Shown: piece after piece, positions 7,797 to 19,291 of the stretch
Numbering within the stretch: position 1 is the stretch's first letter
How the letters are laid out: each line of letters begins with the position of its first letter
Assembly: GCA_031290395.1 (NCBI GenBank)
Contig: JAITNN010000021.1
Location: 62,001 to 126,000, forward strand
Direction: 5' to 3'
Source of the DNA: Mycoplasmataceae bacterium
Lineage (GTDB): Bacteria; Bacillota_I; Bacilli_A; Mycoplasmatales; Mycoplasmoidaceae
Length of the DNA stretch: 64,000 nt
Made by a program: the position numbers and the translations under genes
The notes under the pieces: model-generated
What the model saw: only the letters and a program-made list of their open reading frames with translations
What the model was told of the DNA's origin: nothing
The model's database searches: none

Positions 7797-8444
7797 GTGA
7801 ATAATTTCAAAGATTATTATCAAATTCTTGGAGTAGATTGTAATGCTTCTTTAGAAGATATTCACGAAATGTATATTAAATTGTCACAAGCATTTCATCC
7901 AGATAAGAACAAAACAAAGTTTGCTACGTCAAGAATGCAAGAAATCAATGAAGCTTACGAAGTATTAAAAGATAAACAAAAAAGACAAGAATATGATGAA
8001 ATTTATAAGAATCGTGATTCTCAGTTTCAAGAACGTGAAGAAGAACAGACTAATGACATTGTTTTGAATGAAGAATTTTTGAATGATTTAAATAACTATA
8101 CATTGTTAAAAAACGGCAAAGAGCATAAGTATAAAGGCTTTGATGGATATGTATATGCCTTTGGCTATACAAAAACATCTACTGCTGGTAGTATGAGTAT
8201 GCGTGGCAATGTGAGGGGTTATATTCGGGAAAATAAACATGAAATTCATTATACTCGCGAAGACTTAGTAGAAATTTATAACTATCCTTCATCTAATTTA
8301 CAATTACTTTATCATCCTGGTGCTAAAGTTGATGAAGGCACTCCCATGTGAAAAAGAGCTATTTATATGTGAGCATTTTTAATAGTTTTTGCAGCCATCA
8401 TGCTCGTTGGTGTTTTTGCATGTCATTGATTTGGTGAAATATAA
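7797..8444 (+). CDS. membrane-anchored J-domain protein
   Basis: A 215-residue protein with an N-terminal J domain (residues 5-70: DYYQILGVDCNASLEDIHEM, HPDK motif at about 36-39, then YEVLKDKQKRQEYDEIY). J domains stimulate DnaK ATPase. There is no G/F region or zinc finger, so it is not canonical DnaJ. A central unassigned domain is followed by a C-terminal transmembrane segment (AFLIVFAAIMLVGVFA), which needs three TGA codons as Trp. It would recruit DnaK to the membrane (inference). The start codon is GTG, chosen for AAGGGGAT upstream. Confidence 0.82.
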
Positions 8445-8833
8445 CTTATTAAGTTTCATAAATTATTTGCGCGGATATCCAGACACGACCTTCATAAAAT
8501 AATTCTTAATTTATAAATAAATCAATTTGAATTGGGGTTTTGTATGAACAGCATTCTATATAATCGGTTGTCGTTGACATGATTGATTATTACGTTTTAT
8601 GCTAGACGACACTTGTAACTATTCACCGTCACGCATGTATATGCGTACACAACACCGCTTAACATATTTAAACAAATGTTTGATTTTAGAATTTTAAAAT
8701 AGCCAAAATTATGAATATTTTTTGATGGCGAACATACTTCATATCTACGAATAGATATGTCAAATTTTAAATATAGGGGGAATAGTTGCTGACACTTTGT
8801 TAATATAAATAATATTTATTTATAATTACCCAT
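8445..8833. other. gene-poor gap
   Basis: No gene is supported on either strand. A stretch at about 8468-8520 weakly resembles elements in the two gaps upstream (TTGCGCGGATATCC versus CTGCGCGCAAGATT). TATAAT at 8821-8826 is the glyS promoter. Confidence 0.45.
8821..8826 (+). promoter_or_regulatory. -10 box of glyS operon, leaderless start
   Basis: TATAAT ends 7 nt before the glyS ATG. The surrounding string TATAATTACCCATATG is almost identical to that at 2024-2039. No Shine-Dalgarno can fit, and no T-box leader is present. Confidence 0.7.
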
Positions 8834-10222
8834 ATGTCCAATAAATCTACAGCATTAACCCAAGAACAAATAGTTAATTTTTTAAAGAATTACGGATTTG
8901 TATTCTCTAATTCCGAAATTTATGGTGGGTTAGCTAACGCATGGGACTATGGGCCGCTTGGAGTATTATTAAAAAGAAACATTAAAAATATCTGATGAAA
9001 TGAATTCGTCACCAAAAACCCCGAAGCCGTAGGTCTTGATAGCTCGATTTTAAATAATTCTAGCGTTTGAAAAGCTAGCGGACATTTAAGCAATTTTAGC
9101 GATCCATTAATCGATTGCAAGAATTGTCACAACCGTTTTCGTGCTGATAAATTAATTGAAGAAAAAGTTAAAGATGCTAATGTCACAGAGCAAACTAGTT
9201 TTACGGAATTAGAGAAAATTATTCAAGAAAATAAGATCGTTTGCCCAGTTTGTGGTAAATCGGATTGAACACCAATCCGTAAATTTAATTTGATGTTCAA
9301 AACTCATCAAGGTGTAATTGAAGACGATACTAATGCTATTTATCTCAGACCAGAAACAGCTCAAGGCATTTTTATTAATTTTATTAATATTCAAAGAAGT
9401 CTTAGACTAAAGTTGCCTTTTGCTGTTGGCCAAATTGGTAAATCTTTCCGCAATGAAATAACTCCAGGTAACTTTATTTTTAGGACTCGTGAATTTGAAC
9501 AAATGGAACTGGAATACTTCGTTTATCCAAAACAAGCAAATGATGTTTTCAATGATCAGTTAGAAAAAATTAAGAAATTTTTATTTAAAACATTAAAAAT
9601 TAATGAAGCCAACATTCATTTTCATGAACACAAAAAAGATGAGCTATCACACTATTCAACTCGCACCATTGATGTGGAATATCACTTTCCTCACGGTTGA
9701 AGCGAATTATGAGGCATTGCTAATCGTACCGATTTTGACTTGAAATCACATGCAACGCAATCAAAAGCTAATTTATGGTATTTAGATCAAGCCGTTAATG
9801 AAAAAATTGTACCTTTTGTCATTGAACCTTCGGTTGGAGTAGAGAGATTGTTATATGCCATCATCGTTGATGCTTTGGAAATTGAAAAATTAAAAGACAA
9901 TGAAACTAGAGAAGTATTACACCTGCCTTTTTCATTAGCTCCTTACAAAGTTGCCGTTCTTCCACTAGTCAATAAATTGGATAAGGAAGCCAAGAAAGTC
10001 TTTGAAACATTAGTTGAATCTGGTATTGAGGCAATTTATGATGTAAGTGGTTCCATTGGAAAACGTTATCGTAGACAAGATGCCATTGGCACACCTTATT
10101 GCATCACTTACGACTTTGAAGCTAGTGAAAATAAAACTGTTACCATTAGACATCGTGACTCTATGAAACAAGAAAGAGTTGCTATTAATAAATTAGTTGA
10201 CTTCCTTAAGAAAGAATCTTAA
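8834..10222 (+). CDS. glyS: glycine--tRNA ligase, homodimeric type
   Basis: A 462-residue class II synthetase that charges tRNA-Gly, of the single-chain alpha2 type found in mollicutes and Gram-positives. Class II motif 2 shows [21 protein letters not shown]; motif 3 is [11 protein letters not shown] zinc-binding insertion is visible as [11 protein letters not shown] followed by CPVCGK. Several TGA codons read as Trp (for example WWNEF). dnaG follows after 5 nt, a pairing known in Mycoplasma. Confidence 0.96.
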
Positions 10223-10227
10223 CTTCA

Positions 10228-12273
10228 ATGGTACAAAAAGTTAACTTTAGCATTATCAAAGAAATTCAAGATAAAGCAGACATTGTCGCTGTTATCTCGA
10301 ATTTTATTAAGTTAACTCGTAAGGGCAATAACTATGTAGGTGTTTGTCCTTTTCATGCCGATAAAAATCCATCATTGGTAGTTTCTCCAAAGAAAAAGAT
10401 TTTTAAATGCTTTGTTTGTAATACCAAAGGTAATGTTTTTGGTTTTGTACAACAATATAAAAAAGTTCCTTTCATCGAAGCAGTTAGAATTGTCGCTAAA
10501 TTAGTTGGCTATGATGACAGCATTTTAAATATTGATGATTCTGGCACATATTTAGATCCAAAAATTAAAAGATTAATTGATGCCAATAAACAAGTTGGTG
10601 AATGATATCGTGGTTTCTTATTCAATCCTGAAAATAAAGACAAGATTGAATACTTAAACAAAAGGGGCATTGATAATGAAATTATCAAATCGTTTGAATT
10701 TGGCTATGCACCAAATAGCAAAGATTTAATCTACCGCATGGCAAGCAATGCTAACGATATGTTTGGTTCAAATCGCGCTAGTGAACTAATTTGGAATGAA
10801 AAAGAACTATCTGATGCTGGATTAATTATTATCACTCAAGAAGGCAAAGTATTTGATTTCTTCAATGACCGCATCATGATTCCGATTCACGATAACAATG
10901 GGTATCTTGTCGGTTTTAGTGGTAGAACCACAAGACAAGGTGTTGAACCTAAGTATTTAAATACTTCTACCACTAAATTATTCTCTAAATCCAATGTTCT
11001 TTTCAATTTTCATCGCGCCAAAATGGTGGATAGTAACAAAATTATTATTGTTGAAGGCTTTATGGACGCAATTGCTTACACTCGCGCTGGCATCCCTAAT
11101 GTTGTGGCTACCATGGGTGTTGCATTAACAAACGAACATCTCAATGCTTTAAGTACTTTAACAAAATTAGAAACTGTCATTTTGTCTTTTGATAATGATA
11201 ATGCTGGTGTGCTTGCGACCATTAACAATGGTCAGAAGTTAATGGAGAATGGTTTCAATACCTATGTCGTTGGCCCCTATGATAAATCTATTAAAGATGT
11301 GGATGAATTATTTGATAAACAAGGGAGGGCAACGCTCGAAAACATTTTGCAAGAACGTACCGATTTTGTCTCATTCTATATTCATAATGAATTCTCCATT
11401 AAAAAACCGTTGGATGAAATCCAAAAATCAGTAAACATCATCATTCAGCATATGGTGGATTTTGGCGATAACTCATTATTACTACGACAACAACACTTAA
11501 AACTGTTAGCCGATAAGTCTGGATTAGCATTTGAAGATTTGAAAGCCAAGTTTGATCAAGACGTCCATAAACTTGGTGCTACCGATAAGCTTTCTTCTAA
11601 TGGCAATTACACACCAAAACCGTATAAACCAAACAACGATGTTGGCTTGAGTAATAAATTTGTGGAGCCTGAAGTTGATGATAAAAATGTTGCTCCAGCA
11701 AAAATTGAAGTAAATAAAATCGTTGTTGATGCTGAAAGTAAAGTTAAAACACTGCACAAGACTTTAGCTGTTGCTTATGATCGTTTAATTATGTTAATCA
11801 TTGCTAATCCAACATTGATTAATAAAGTTATTGAAGAATTAACTATTAATTCTGAATTTGATTTGAATCAACAAAAATTGATATTAAAAGGCATTTTGTA
11901 TTTACATACAAAGGGTGAAAAAATTACTGATGATAGTCTCCATAGTTTCTTAAAAGCACATAGTGAAGGCGAAAGTGATCTTGCTAAGGGATACCAAAAT
12001 GCCTTATCATACTTTATTGAATTAGTATCTGATCAATTCAACATTAGTTACTTCCGTGATAAGTTAAATAAGAACACGGAAGAACGATTAAAGGCCACTG
12101 TTGCACAAATTCAAAGGGCGAAGTACGAATTACTCATTGCTAGCAAAATCATTAAAATTTGAAGTCTTTCCAAAGAACCAATTCGTGACCAAGTGCAAAT
12201 TGATAAACTAAGTTTACAAATTAATACTATAAATGATTCATTTACAGAATGAATGAAGAAAAGGAAAAAATAA
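10228..12273 (+). CDS. dnaG: DNA primase
   Basis: A 681-residue primase that makes RNA primers for replication. The N-terminal zinc finger has CPFH at about residues 41-44 and CFVC at about 63-66. The Toprim domain carries IIIVEGFMDAIAY and SFDNDNAG. The C-terminal third is a poorly conserved helicase-binding domain, and the last 37 residues follow an in-frame TGA (WSLSKEPIRD). In many Gram-positives rpoD follows dnaG; here deoD overlaps the dnaG stop by 1 nt instead (TAATG). Confidence 0.95.
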
Positions 12274-12983
12274 TGACACCACATAATAAAGCCAAATTAC
12301 AAGATATTGCTAAAGTTGTATTAATGCCAGGAGACCCGCTTCGTGCTAAATGAATTGCAGAACACTTTTTAATGAAACCCAAGTTAGTAAATGATGTTCG
12401 CGGGATGTATGCCTATACGGGAACTTATAAAAATAAAAAAGTTACAGTAATGGCTCACGGTATGGGAATGCCATCAATTGGCATTTATTCTCACGAGCTA
12501 TTTGCCTTTTACAAAGTAAATACCATTATCCGTATCGGTTCTGCTGGTTCTTTTGTGAAGAACGCAAATGTCGGTTCGGTGATCATTGCTGATGAAGCTT
12601 ATAGTAACTCCGATTATGCTAGAGAAGTTGGCATCAAGACTCCCAATCATACTCTTAAAGCTACACCCAAAACTCTTGCTTTATGTAAAAAGGTTTCTGC
12701 AGAACTAAAAATTAAAAGCTTGGTTGGAAAAATTCTATCTGAGGATGCTTTCTATTCAGCAACACCATGGAACAAAAGAATGCTTCTTTCAAAAGGATTA
12801 CTAGGTGTGGAAATGGAAGCATTTGCTTTATATGCTAATGCAATTAGAAATAAAAAGAATGCTCTTTGCATCTTAACCGTTAGTGATTCTTTTATTTCTA
12901 ATAAATCCATGACGCCAGAAGAAAGACAAACATCTTTAAAAGATATGGTGGTACTTGGATTAGAAACTGCCATTAGGATTTAA
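12273..12983 (+). CDS. deoD: purine nucleoside phosphorylase
   Basis: A 236-residue DeoD-type hexameric phosphorylase that splits purine (deoxy)nucleosides with phosphate to base plus (deoxy)ribose-1-phosphate. Motifs are [13 protein letters not shown] near the N-terminus (TGA as Trp), [23 protein letters not shown], and [10 protein letters not shown]. It opens a salvage block with deoC, deoA, cdd and manB, the order seen in Mycoplasma genomes. Confidence 0.95.
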
Positions 12984-12984
12984 G

Positions 12985-13629
12985 ATGAAATACAACAAAT
13001 ACATTGATCACACCTTACTCCGAGCAGACGCTACACAAAGTGAAATCATTAAATTATGCAAAGAAGCAAAACAATATGATTTCATGTCGGTTTGTATTAA
13101 CCCAGACTATGTAAGTTTATGTAAAACACAATTACGAACCAGCGATGTAAAAGTTTGCACCGTCATTGGTTTCCCTTTGGGAAGCAATACCACTAATACC
13201 AAAGTCTTTGAAACAAAAGATGCCATCAAAAATGGTGCTAACGAAATTGATATGGTCGTAAATATTTCTTGATTAAAAGAAAAGAAACTAACCAATGTTA
13301 TTAATGAAATTAAAGTCATTAAAAAGGCATGCGGTAAACATACTCTTAAAGTGATTGTGGAAACATCATTGCTTTCGCAACAAGATAAAATTAATGCATG
13401 TAAATGTGTTTTATCTGCAAAAGCTGACTTTATTAAAACATCAACTGGTTTTAGCACAGGTGGCGCCACCATTGCTGACATTACTTTGTTTAAAAAGCAA
13501 GTTGGTAACAAAGTCCTAATCAAAGCTTCTGGCGGCGTTAAAACATTTGATGACATGGTTGCCATGATTAATGCTGGTGCTAATCGGATTGGTACTTCCC
13601 GTGGTGTATCTTTAATGCAAGGTAAATAA
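12985..13629 (+). CDS. deoC: deoxyribose-phosphate aldolase
   Basis: A 214-residue TIM-barrel aldolase that cleaves deoxyribose-5-phosphate to glyceraldehyde-3-phosphate and acetaldehyde. It starts [16 protein letters not shown]. The Schiff-base lysine is in [15 protein letters not shown] (about residues 150-164), and a second conserved lysine is in [12 protein letters not shown]. It starts 1 nt after deoD and overlaps deoA by 1 nt. It links nucleoside breakdown to the tpiA-gpmI genes downstream. Confidence 0.95.
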
Positions 13630-14930
13630 TGGATATTCTATCAATCATTGAAAAAAAACGTAATAAGCAAATTCTTTCTAAAGAAGAGATTGGTTTTTTT
13701 ATCAATGCTTATACGAAAGAACATATCATTAAAGATTACCAAGCTTCTGCTTTGTTAATGGCCATTACCCTTAACGGTTTAAATGATCAAGAAACTCTTT
13801 ATTTAACGGATGCCATGCTCCGTTCAGGAGTTACCATTGACCTATCATGTATTAAAGGAATTAAAATTGATAAACATTCGACAGGGGGTGTCGGCGATAA
13901 AGTATCTTTGATATTAGCCCCAATTTGTGCAGCGCTAGGTATTAAGGTTGCAAAATTATCTGGTAAAGGTCTTGGACACACTGGTGGCACGATTGATAAA
14001 TTAGAAGCAATTAACGTTAATTGTTATATTGGCAAACCTAAATATTTATCACTATTAAAAAACGTTGGTATGTTCATTGCTGCTCAAACCGAAGATCTTG
14101 TACCGGCTGACCGAGCGCTTTATGCTTTGCGCAATGCAACAGGGACAGTGCAATCAATTCCGTTAATTGCTAGTTCAATTGCTAGTAAAAAACTAGCTTT
14201 AAAAACTGACTATATCTTTTTAGATGTTAAAGTTGGTGATGGTGGATTCAACACCACGATTGATGATGCTGTAAAATTGTCTCGCGAGTTACTCAAGATA
14301 TTTAAAGCATACAAACGCAAGTGCGTAATTCATATTACAAATATGACCCAACCATTAGGCAGAGCCATTGGTAATGCGATTGAAGTAAAGTCCTCTGTGG
14401 AGTTTCTCAAAGGAAATCCTGAGTGTCCCGAGATTAAGACATTGATTGATGATTTCATTATTGACATACTAATGACCACAAAGAAATGCAACGATCGCAT
14501 TAAAGCTCAAAGGATGATTGACACAGTTATCAATAACGGCAGTGCCCTTAAGATATTTTATAAGTGGGTGAGCGCGCAAGGAGCCAATCAAAAATTAGTA
14601 GCGAGTGGTAATTACTTTAAGCCTAAATATCATTATGAAGTCAAAGCACCACAATCTGGTTTTGTAAATTACAAATCCACTAAATCGATTGGACTATCTT
14701 CTTTCTTTTTAGGTGCAGGTCGTTTAAAGAAAGAAGACCCACTAGACTATCAAGCTGGAATATATTTAAATAAGATTAAAAATGAATATGCACATAAGGG
14801 TGACACTATTGCAACACTCTATTCATCTAAACTTATTAGTAAAGAAGCCATCACCCACTTTAACAATAATCTTGAAATCAACCAAAAACAATTTAAAATT
14901 AATCCCATTATCATAAAGGTGATGAAATAA
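13629..14930 (+). CDS. deoA: pyrimidine-nucleoside (thymidine) phosphorylase
   Basis: A 433-residue phosphorylase acting on thymidine, deoxyuridine or uridine. The family signature KLSGKGLGHTGGTIDKLEAI (about residues 110-129) and the phosphate-binding KHSTGGVGDKVSL are present, with DVKVGDGGF further on. The C-terminal domain has PQSGFV and LGAGRLKKEDPLDYQAGI. It overlaps deoC by 1 nt and precedes cdd by 2 nt. Confidence 0.95.
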   Translation: MDILSIIEKKRNKQILSKEEIGFFINAYTKEHIIKDYQASALLMAITLNGLNDQETLYLTDAMLRSGVTIDLSCIKGIKIDKHSTGGVGDKVSLILAPICAALGIKVAKLSGKGLGHTGGTIDKLEAINVNCYIGKPKYLSLLKNVGMFIAAQTEDLVPADRALYALRNATGTVQSIPLIASSIASKKLALKTDYIFLDVKVGDGGFNTTIDDAVKLSRELLKIFKAYKRKCVIHITNMTQPLGRAIGNAIEVKSSVEFLKGNPECPEIKTLIDDFIIDILMTTKKCNDRIKAQRMIDTVINNGSALKIFYKWVSAQGANQKLVASGNYFKPKYHYEVKAPQSGFVNYKSTKSIGLSSFFLGAGRLKKEDPLDYQAGIYLNKIKNEYAHKGDTIATLYSSKLISKEAITHFNNNLEINQKQFKINPIIIKVMK

Positions 14931-14932
14931 CT

Positions 14933-15319
14933 ATGACTAATAAATATCAAGAATTAAAAAAAATAATTAATAACGCTTATGCGCCTTATTCTAAATTTAA
15001 AGTCGCCGCCATTGTCGAAACAGATAAAGGTGATTTCTACGGTGTTAATGTTGAAAACGCATCTTTCCCTATATCTATGTGTGCTGAACGGAATGCCATT
15101 TATAGTGCCGTTGCCCATGGTGCTAAAAAGTTTAAAAGTGTTTATCTATTAAGTTCATCGTTAGCAACTAATGTAACCCCGTGTGGTGCGTGCAGACAAG
15201 TAATCAATGAATTTTTTGCACCTGATGCCAAGATCTATGTATATTCTAAAGATGGTAAAGTTAAAACATATTCTGTCCAAGAATTATTACCTTACGGCTT
15301 TAAATTAAAAGGGAAGTAA
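14933..15319 (+). CDS. cdd: cytidine deaminase
   Basis: A 128-residue zinc hydrolase that deaminates (deoxy)cytidine to (deoxy)uridine, feeding DeoA. The metal and proton-shuttle motif is CAERNAIYSA and the second zinc site is PCGACRQV. APYSKFKVAA near the N-terminus is typical of the homotetrameric form. The next gene overlaps the stop by 1 nt. Confidence 0.96.
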   Translation: MTNKYQELKKIINNAYAPYSKFKVAAIVETDKGDFYGVNVENASFPISMCAERNAIYSAVAHGAKKFKSVYLLSSSLATNVTPCGACRQVINEFFAPDAKIYVYSKDGKVKTYSVQELLPYGFKLKGK

Positions 15320-16947
15320 TGAACGATCTTTGTAAGCAATGATTTGAATCATCAATTCTCTCACCAAAAGAGAAATTAGAGATTAAACATCTTACTAATA
15401 AAGAACAAGATATTTATTTCACGCATGCACCAATGTCGTTTGGAACTGCTGGTGTGCGTGGCAAAATGGGAATGGGTACAATTAGAATGAACCGTTTCAC
15501 ATACGCAAATCTCGCACAAGCATATGCTAAATATATTGTTACCCAATACGGAAAGAATAAAAGTATCGTTATCGGACATGACAATCGTTTAAACTCTGAC
15601 AAGTTTGCTTTACTAGTCGCAGATGTCATCTCTTCATTCGGAGTTAAGGTTTTACTGTTTGCTAAGAATCAACTAATGCCCACTCCGATCGTTTCTTATG
15701 CCATTAGACAAACAAAATCAGTTGGTGGGTTAATTATCACGGCTAGTCATAATCCGAAAGAGTACAATGGGTTTAAAGCATACCACGATGATGGTGGGCA
15801 AGTATTACCAGGTGTGGCTAATGCGATTGTTAAAAATTTTCTTAAACCATTAGATGTTATTAATTACACATGTACACCTAAGCGTTCGCTAATTACATAT
15901 TTATCTAATGATATTGTTGATAAGTATTTAAAAGATGCACGTGTTGTGTTATTAAATAAAAATATTATTTCTAAAAATAAATCTTATCCAATCGTCTTCA
16001 CTTCGCATCATGGTACAGCTAGTAAATTATTGCCCAAGTTTTTAAAGCAACTGAAGTTCAATGTAAAACCAGTACCACAACAAACATTTTTTAGTGCTTC
16101 GTTTGTGAATTCGCCAATCTCCAATCCCGAAGTAATGGAGTCATTTGATCTATCGCTTAAATTAGCCAACAAAGTTAAAAGTGATATTGCCATTGGCGTT
16201 GACCCCGATGCTGACCGAATGGCTATTTGTATTAAACATAACGATGAGTGAAGATTGATGACTGGTAATGAAATGGGCACAATCTACACATATTATGTTT
16301 TAAAACATAAACGCTTTGCAAAGACCCCTTACATTATTTCTTCTTATGTATCTACCTATCTGATTGATAAAATTGCTAAATCTTATCAAGCCAAAGTTTA
16401 TCGAACTGGGACGGGGTTTAAATGAATGGGTGCAAAAGTCACTGAAATTGGTAATCGGGAAATATTTGTTGTTGCATTTGAAGAGGCCATTGGTGCTCTC
16501 AACACAACCATTAACCGCGACAAGGACTCTTTTACCGCTTCTGCTTTAGCTTTGGAAATTTACGATCACTATAAAGAAAGCGGTATGGATTTAGTGGATA
16601 TCCTTGAAAAGGAAATTTATCCTAAATATGGTTATTGGTTTGGTAAAACTGTCTCATATACATTTGATATCTTAGATTGGAAACCATTGATTGAAAGTAA
16701 AATGCAGATGTTCAAACAACATAAAACTAAAACAATCGGTGATCTAAGGATTCGAAAAATTTTATGAAATAAGATTGGTGACTGCTTGGAATGGCATCTT
16801 GAAAACGATTCATGAATTAAGTTTAGAATGAGTGGCACTGAGCCAAAATTCAAAGTTTACTATAACTTGAATGGTAAAAATCAAAATATATTGATAAATC
16901 AATATAATAAGTTAGACAAAATTTTTAGACAAATGTTAGGAGTTTAA
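15319..16947 (+). CDS. manB: phosphohexo-/phosphopentomutase (ManB type)
   Basis: A 542-residue alpha-D-phosphohexomutase family enzyme. FGTAGVRGKMG is the N-terminal motif, the phosphoserine loop is TASHNPKEYNGFKAY, the metal loop is GVDPDADRMAI, and the phosphate-binding loop is RMSGTEPKFKVYY. In the deo block it could act as phosphopentomutase, converting (deoxy)ribose-1-phosphate to the 5-phosphate for DeoC; this is inference from context, since no separate deoB is visible. At least seven TGA codons read as Trp. Confidence 0.9.
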
Positions 16948-16949
16948 AT

Positions 16950-17735
16950 ATGAAAAAATGAGTATTAGGAAATTGAAAAATGTACAAAACTTTTGGTGAA
17001 ATCCAATCGTTTTGTAATGAATTTAATAATTTATTAAAGAAAGACAAGCTTGTTACAAAGGCCGAAATTGTTGTCGGTATCGCGCCAACTTATGTTGGTA
17101 TTATTCCATTTGGTTCTTGCAATAAAACTACAACATTAACTATGGCACAAAATGCTAATGCAGAGCAACAAGGGGCTTATACGAGCGAAATCTCTTTTAA
17201 CATGTTGAAAGAGTTAAGCGTGCGAATGGTTTTAATTGGGCACTCAGAAGTACGTTCGCATTTACACGAAACCGATGCGACTATTAATAAAAAAGTATTA
17301 ACACTTCTAAAAGAAAACATGATCCCAGTGCTTTGTGTGGGTGAAACGTTACAAGAGTTTGAAGCAAATAAAACAATTGAAGTTCTAAATCAACAACTCC
17401 ATGATGATTTAGCAAACATCGATACATCAAATGTGGAAAACTTAGTTATTGCTTATGAACCAATTTGAGCAATCGGTACTGGCAAAACAGCTACAACTGA
17501 TGTTATTGAAAAAACATTTGTAGAAATTAAAAAAATTCTTAAGGCAATCTTGAACAGTAATGCTGATAAAGTTGCTTTACTATATGGTGGCAGTGTTAAT
17601 GAAAAGAATGCTCCTGAAATTCTTCGCGTGAAAAATGTCGGTGGTGTTTTAGTAGGTGGTGCTTCCCTTGACGCAAAAAAATTCTATTCTATCATTCAAT
17701 CTATTCCTGAATACTCCCAAGCAAAGGTTAAATAA
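16950..17735 (+). CDS. tpiA: triosephosphate isomerase
   Basis: A 261-residue glycolytic TIM barrel. The N-terminal GNWKMYKTF contains a TGA-encoded Trp at an almost invariant position, which is direct support for code 4. The catalytic histidine is in LIGHSEVR, the catalytic glutamate in AYEPIWAIGTGKTA (TGA Trp again), and the phosphate loop in YGGSVN. TTAGGAG before the ATG is a good Shine-Dalgarno. gpmI overlaps by 1 nt. Confidence 0.97.
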
Positions 17736-19249
17736 TGAATAAAACGATTTTAATAATTATGGATGGTATGGGGTGACGCGACCATAAAAATGGTAACGCC
17801 GTAGTCCTAGCCAATAAACCTAACATTGATATGTTATGAAACAAATATCCACACACAACATTACTAGCTTCTGAAGAGGCTGTGGGTTTACCAAAAGGTC
17901 AAATGGGAAATTCTGAAGTTGGTCACCTTAACATTGGTGCTGGACGTATCGTTTATACTGGATTGTCATTAATTAATAAAGATTTACAAGATGGCCACTT
18001 CTATCAGAATGATGGTTTTTTAAAAGCGATCGAACATGCTAAAACAAATAAAAGTAAACTACACATTATGGGTTTAACAAGTTTTGGTGGTGTACATTCT
18101 AATCTAGAACACATCATTGCTTTATTAAAACTTGGTCATGAACATAATATTCCAGTCGTCCTTCATGCTTTTGGTGATGGTAGAGACGTTCCACCAATGA
18201 CGTTGGGTAATGATTTTTTAAAAACCATCTTGCCAGCCGTTGAAAAATATCATGCCAAAATTGGCATGATTTCAGGTCGTTACTATGCAATGGACCGTGA
18301 CAAACGTTGGGATCGTGTTGATTATGCATATGAAACATTACTAGGTAATGCTAAAAACTATTTTGATGCACCATGTGACTACATCACAAATAGTTATCGT
18401 AAAAATATTACTGATGAATTCATTCTACCGGCATTGAATAATACATATGCAAAAGAAGAAGTAACAATCCAAGACAACGATGCGGTTATCTTTGCTAATT
18501 TTAGACCAGACCGTGCTCGTGAACTATCCCATATGATTTATGGTTCTTCATATTATGACTATACTCCCACTATACGTCGTGACAATTTATTTTTTGTCAC
18601 AATGATGACATATGAAGGAATTAAACCAAGTATTGTTGCCTATCCACCAACCAAACTAAAAAATGTTTTGGGTGAAGTAATTGCTAACAATAACCTTAAA
18701 CAATTAAGGATTGCTGAAACCGAGAAATACGCTCATGTCACTTTCTTTTTTGATGGTGGTGAAGAAATTAATTATCCTGGTGAAACTAAAATCATTGTGC
18801 AATCGCCAAAAGTAGCAACATACGATTTGCAACCAGAAATGTCAGCCTATGAAGTATGTGATAAATTAATTGCCAATATGGCGGCTAATGATGTAATCAT
18901 TTGTAATTTTGCTAATGGTGACATGGTGGGACACACTGGAAATTTGCAAGCTACAATTAAAGCTGTAGAAACCGTTGATGCTGTCATTGGGAAGATTTAC
19001 CAAAAAGCACAATCATTAGGCCATACAATGTTTATTACGGCTGATCATGGCAATGCCGATGAAGAAATTGATGATCAAGGTAATCCCGTAACGGCACACA
19101 CTTTAAGCCCAGTCCCATTCATCGTTACCGATGCAACAATATCTCTAAATGACGGTGGTAAACTTTCTAATATTGCCCCAACCATGTTAACGTATATGAA
19201 AATTAATGTTCCAAAAGAAATGAATGAACTTTCATTAATTAAAAAATAA
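17735..19249 (+). CDS. gpmI: 2,3-bisphosphoglycerate-independent phosphoglycerate mutase
   Basis: A 504-residue manganese-dependent mutase for 3- to 2-phosphoglycerate. MDGMGWR is the first metal site, the catalytic serine is in MGNSEVGHLNIGAGR (about residue 62), and DGRDVPP, RYYAMDRDKRWDR and ADHGNADEE are all present. It closes the long glyS-to-gpmI run. No strong hairpin terminator is seen after the stop. Confidence 0.96.
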
Positions 19250-19261
19250 GTAAAAATATAA

Positions 19262-19282
19262 CCCCCCCCATCGGTATATAAT
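19262..19282 (+). promoter_or_regulatory. C8 tract beside the ABC-transporter promoter
   Basis: Eight consecutive C (19262-19269) lie 7 nt before a perfect TATAAT (19277-19282), where the -35/-10 spacer should be. No good -35 is visible. The -10 ends 9 nt before the permease ATG. Length change of the tract would alter promoter spacing. Confidence 0.6.
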
Positions 19283-19291
19283 GGTTAGGTT

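Noticed and set aside
8780-8833. Possible T-box leader before glyS (and before valS)
   Set aside because: The -10 box ends 6-7 nt before both start codons, leaving no leader for a T-box.
13107-13565. 152-codon minus-strand ORF opposite deoC
   Set aside because: Antisense shadow of an intact conserved enzyme; no start signals.
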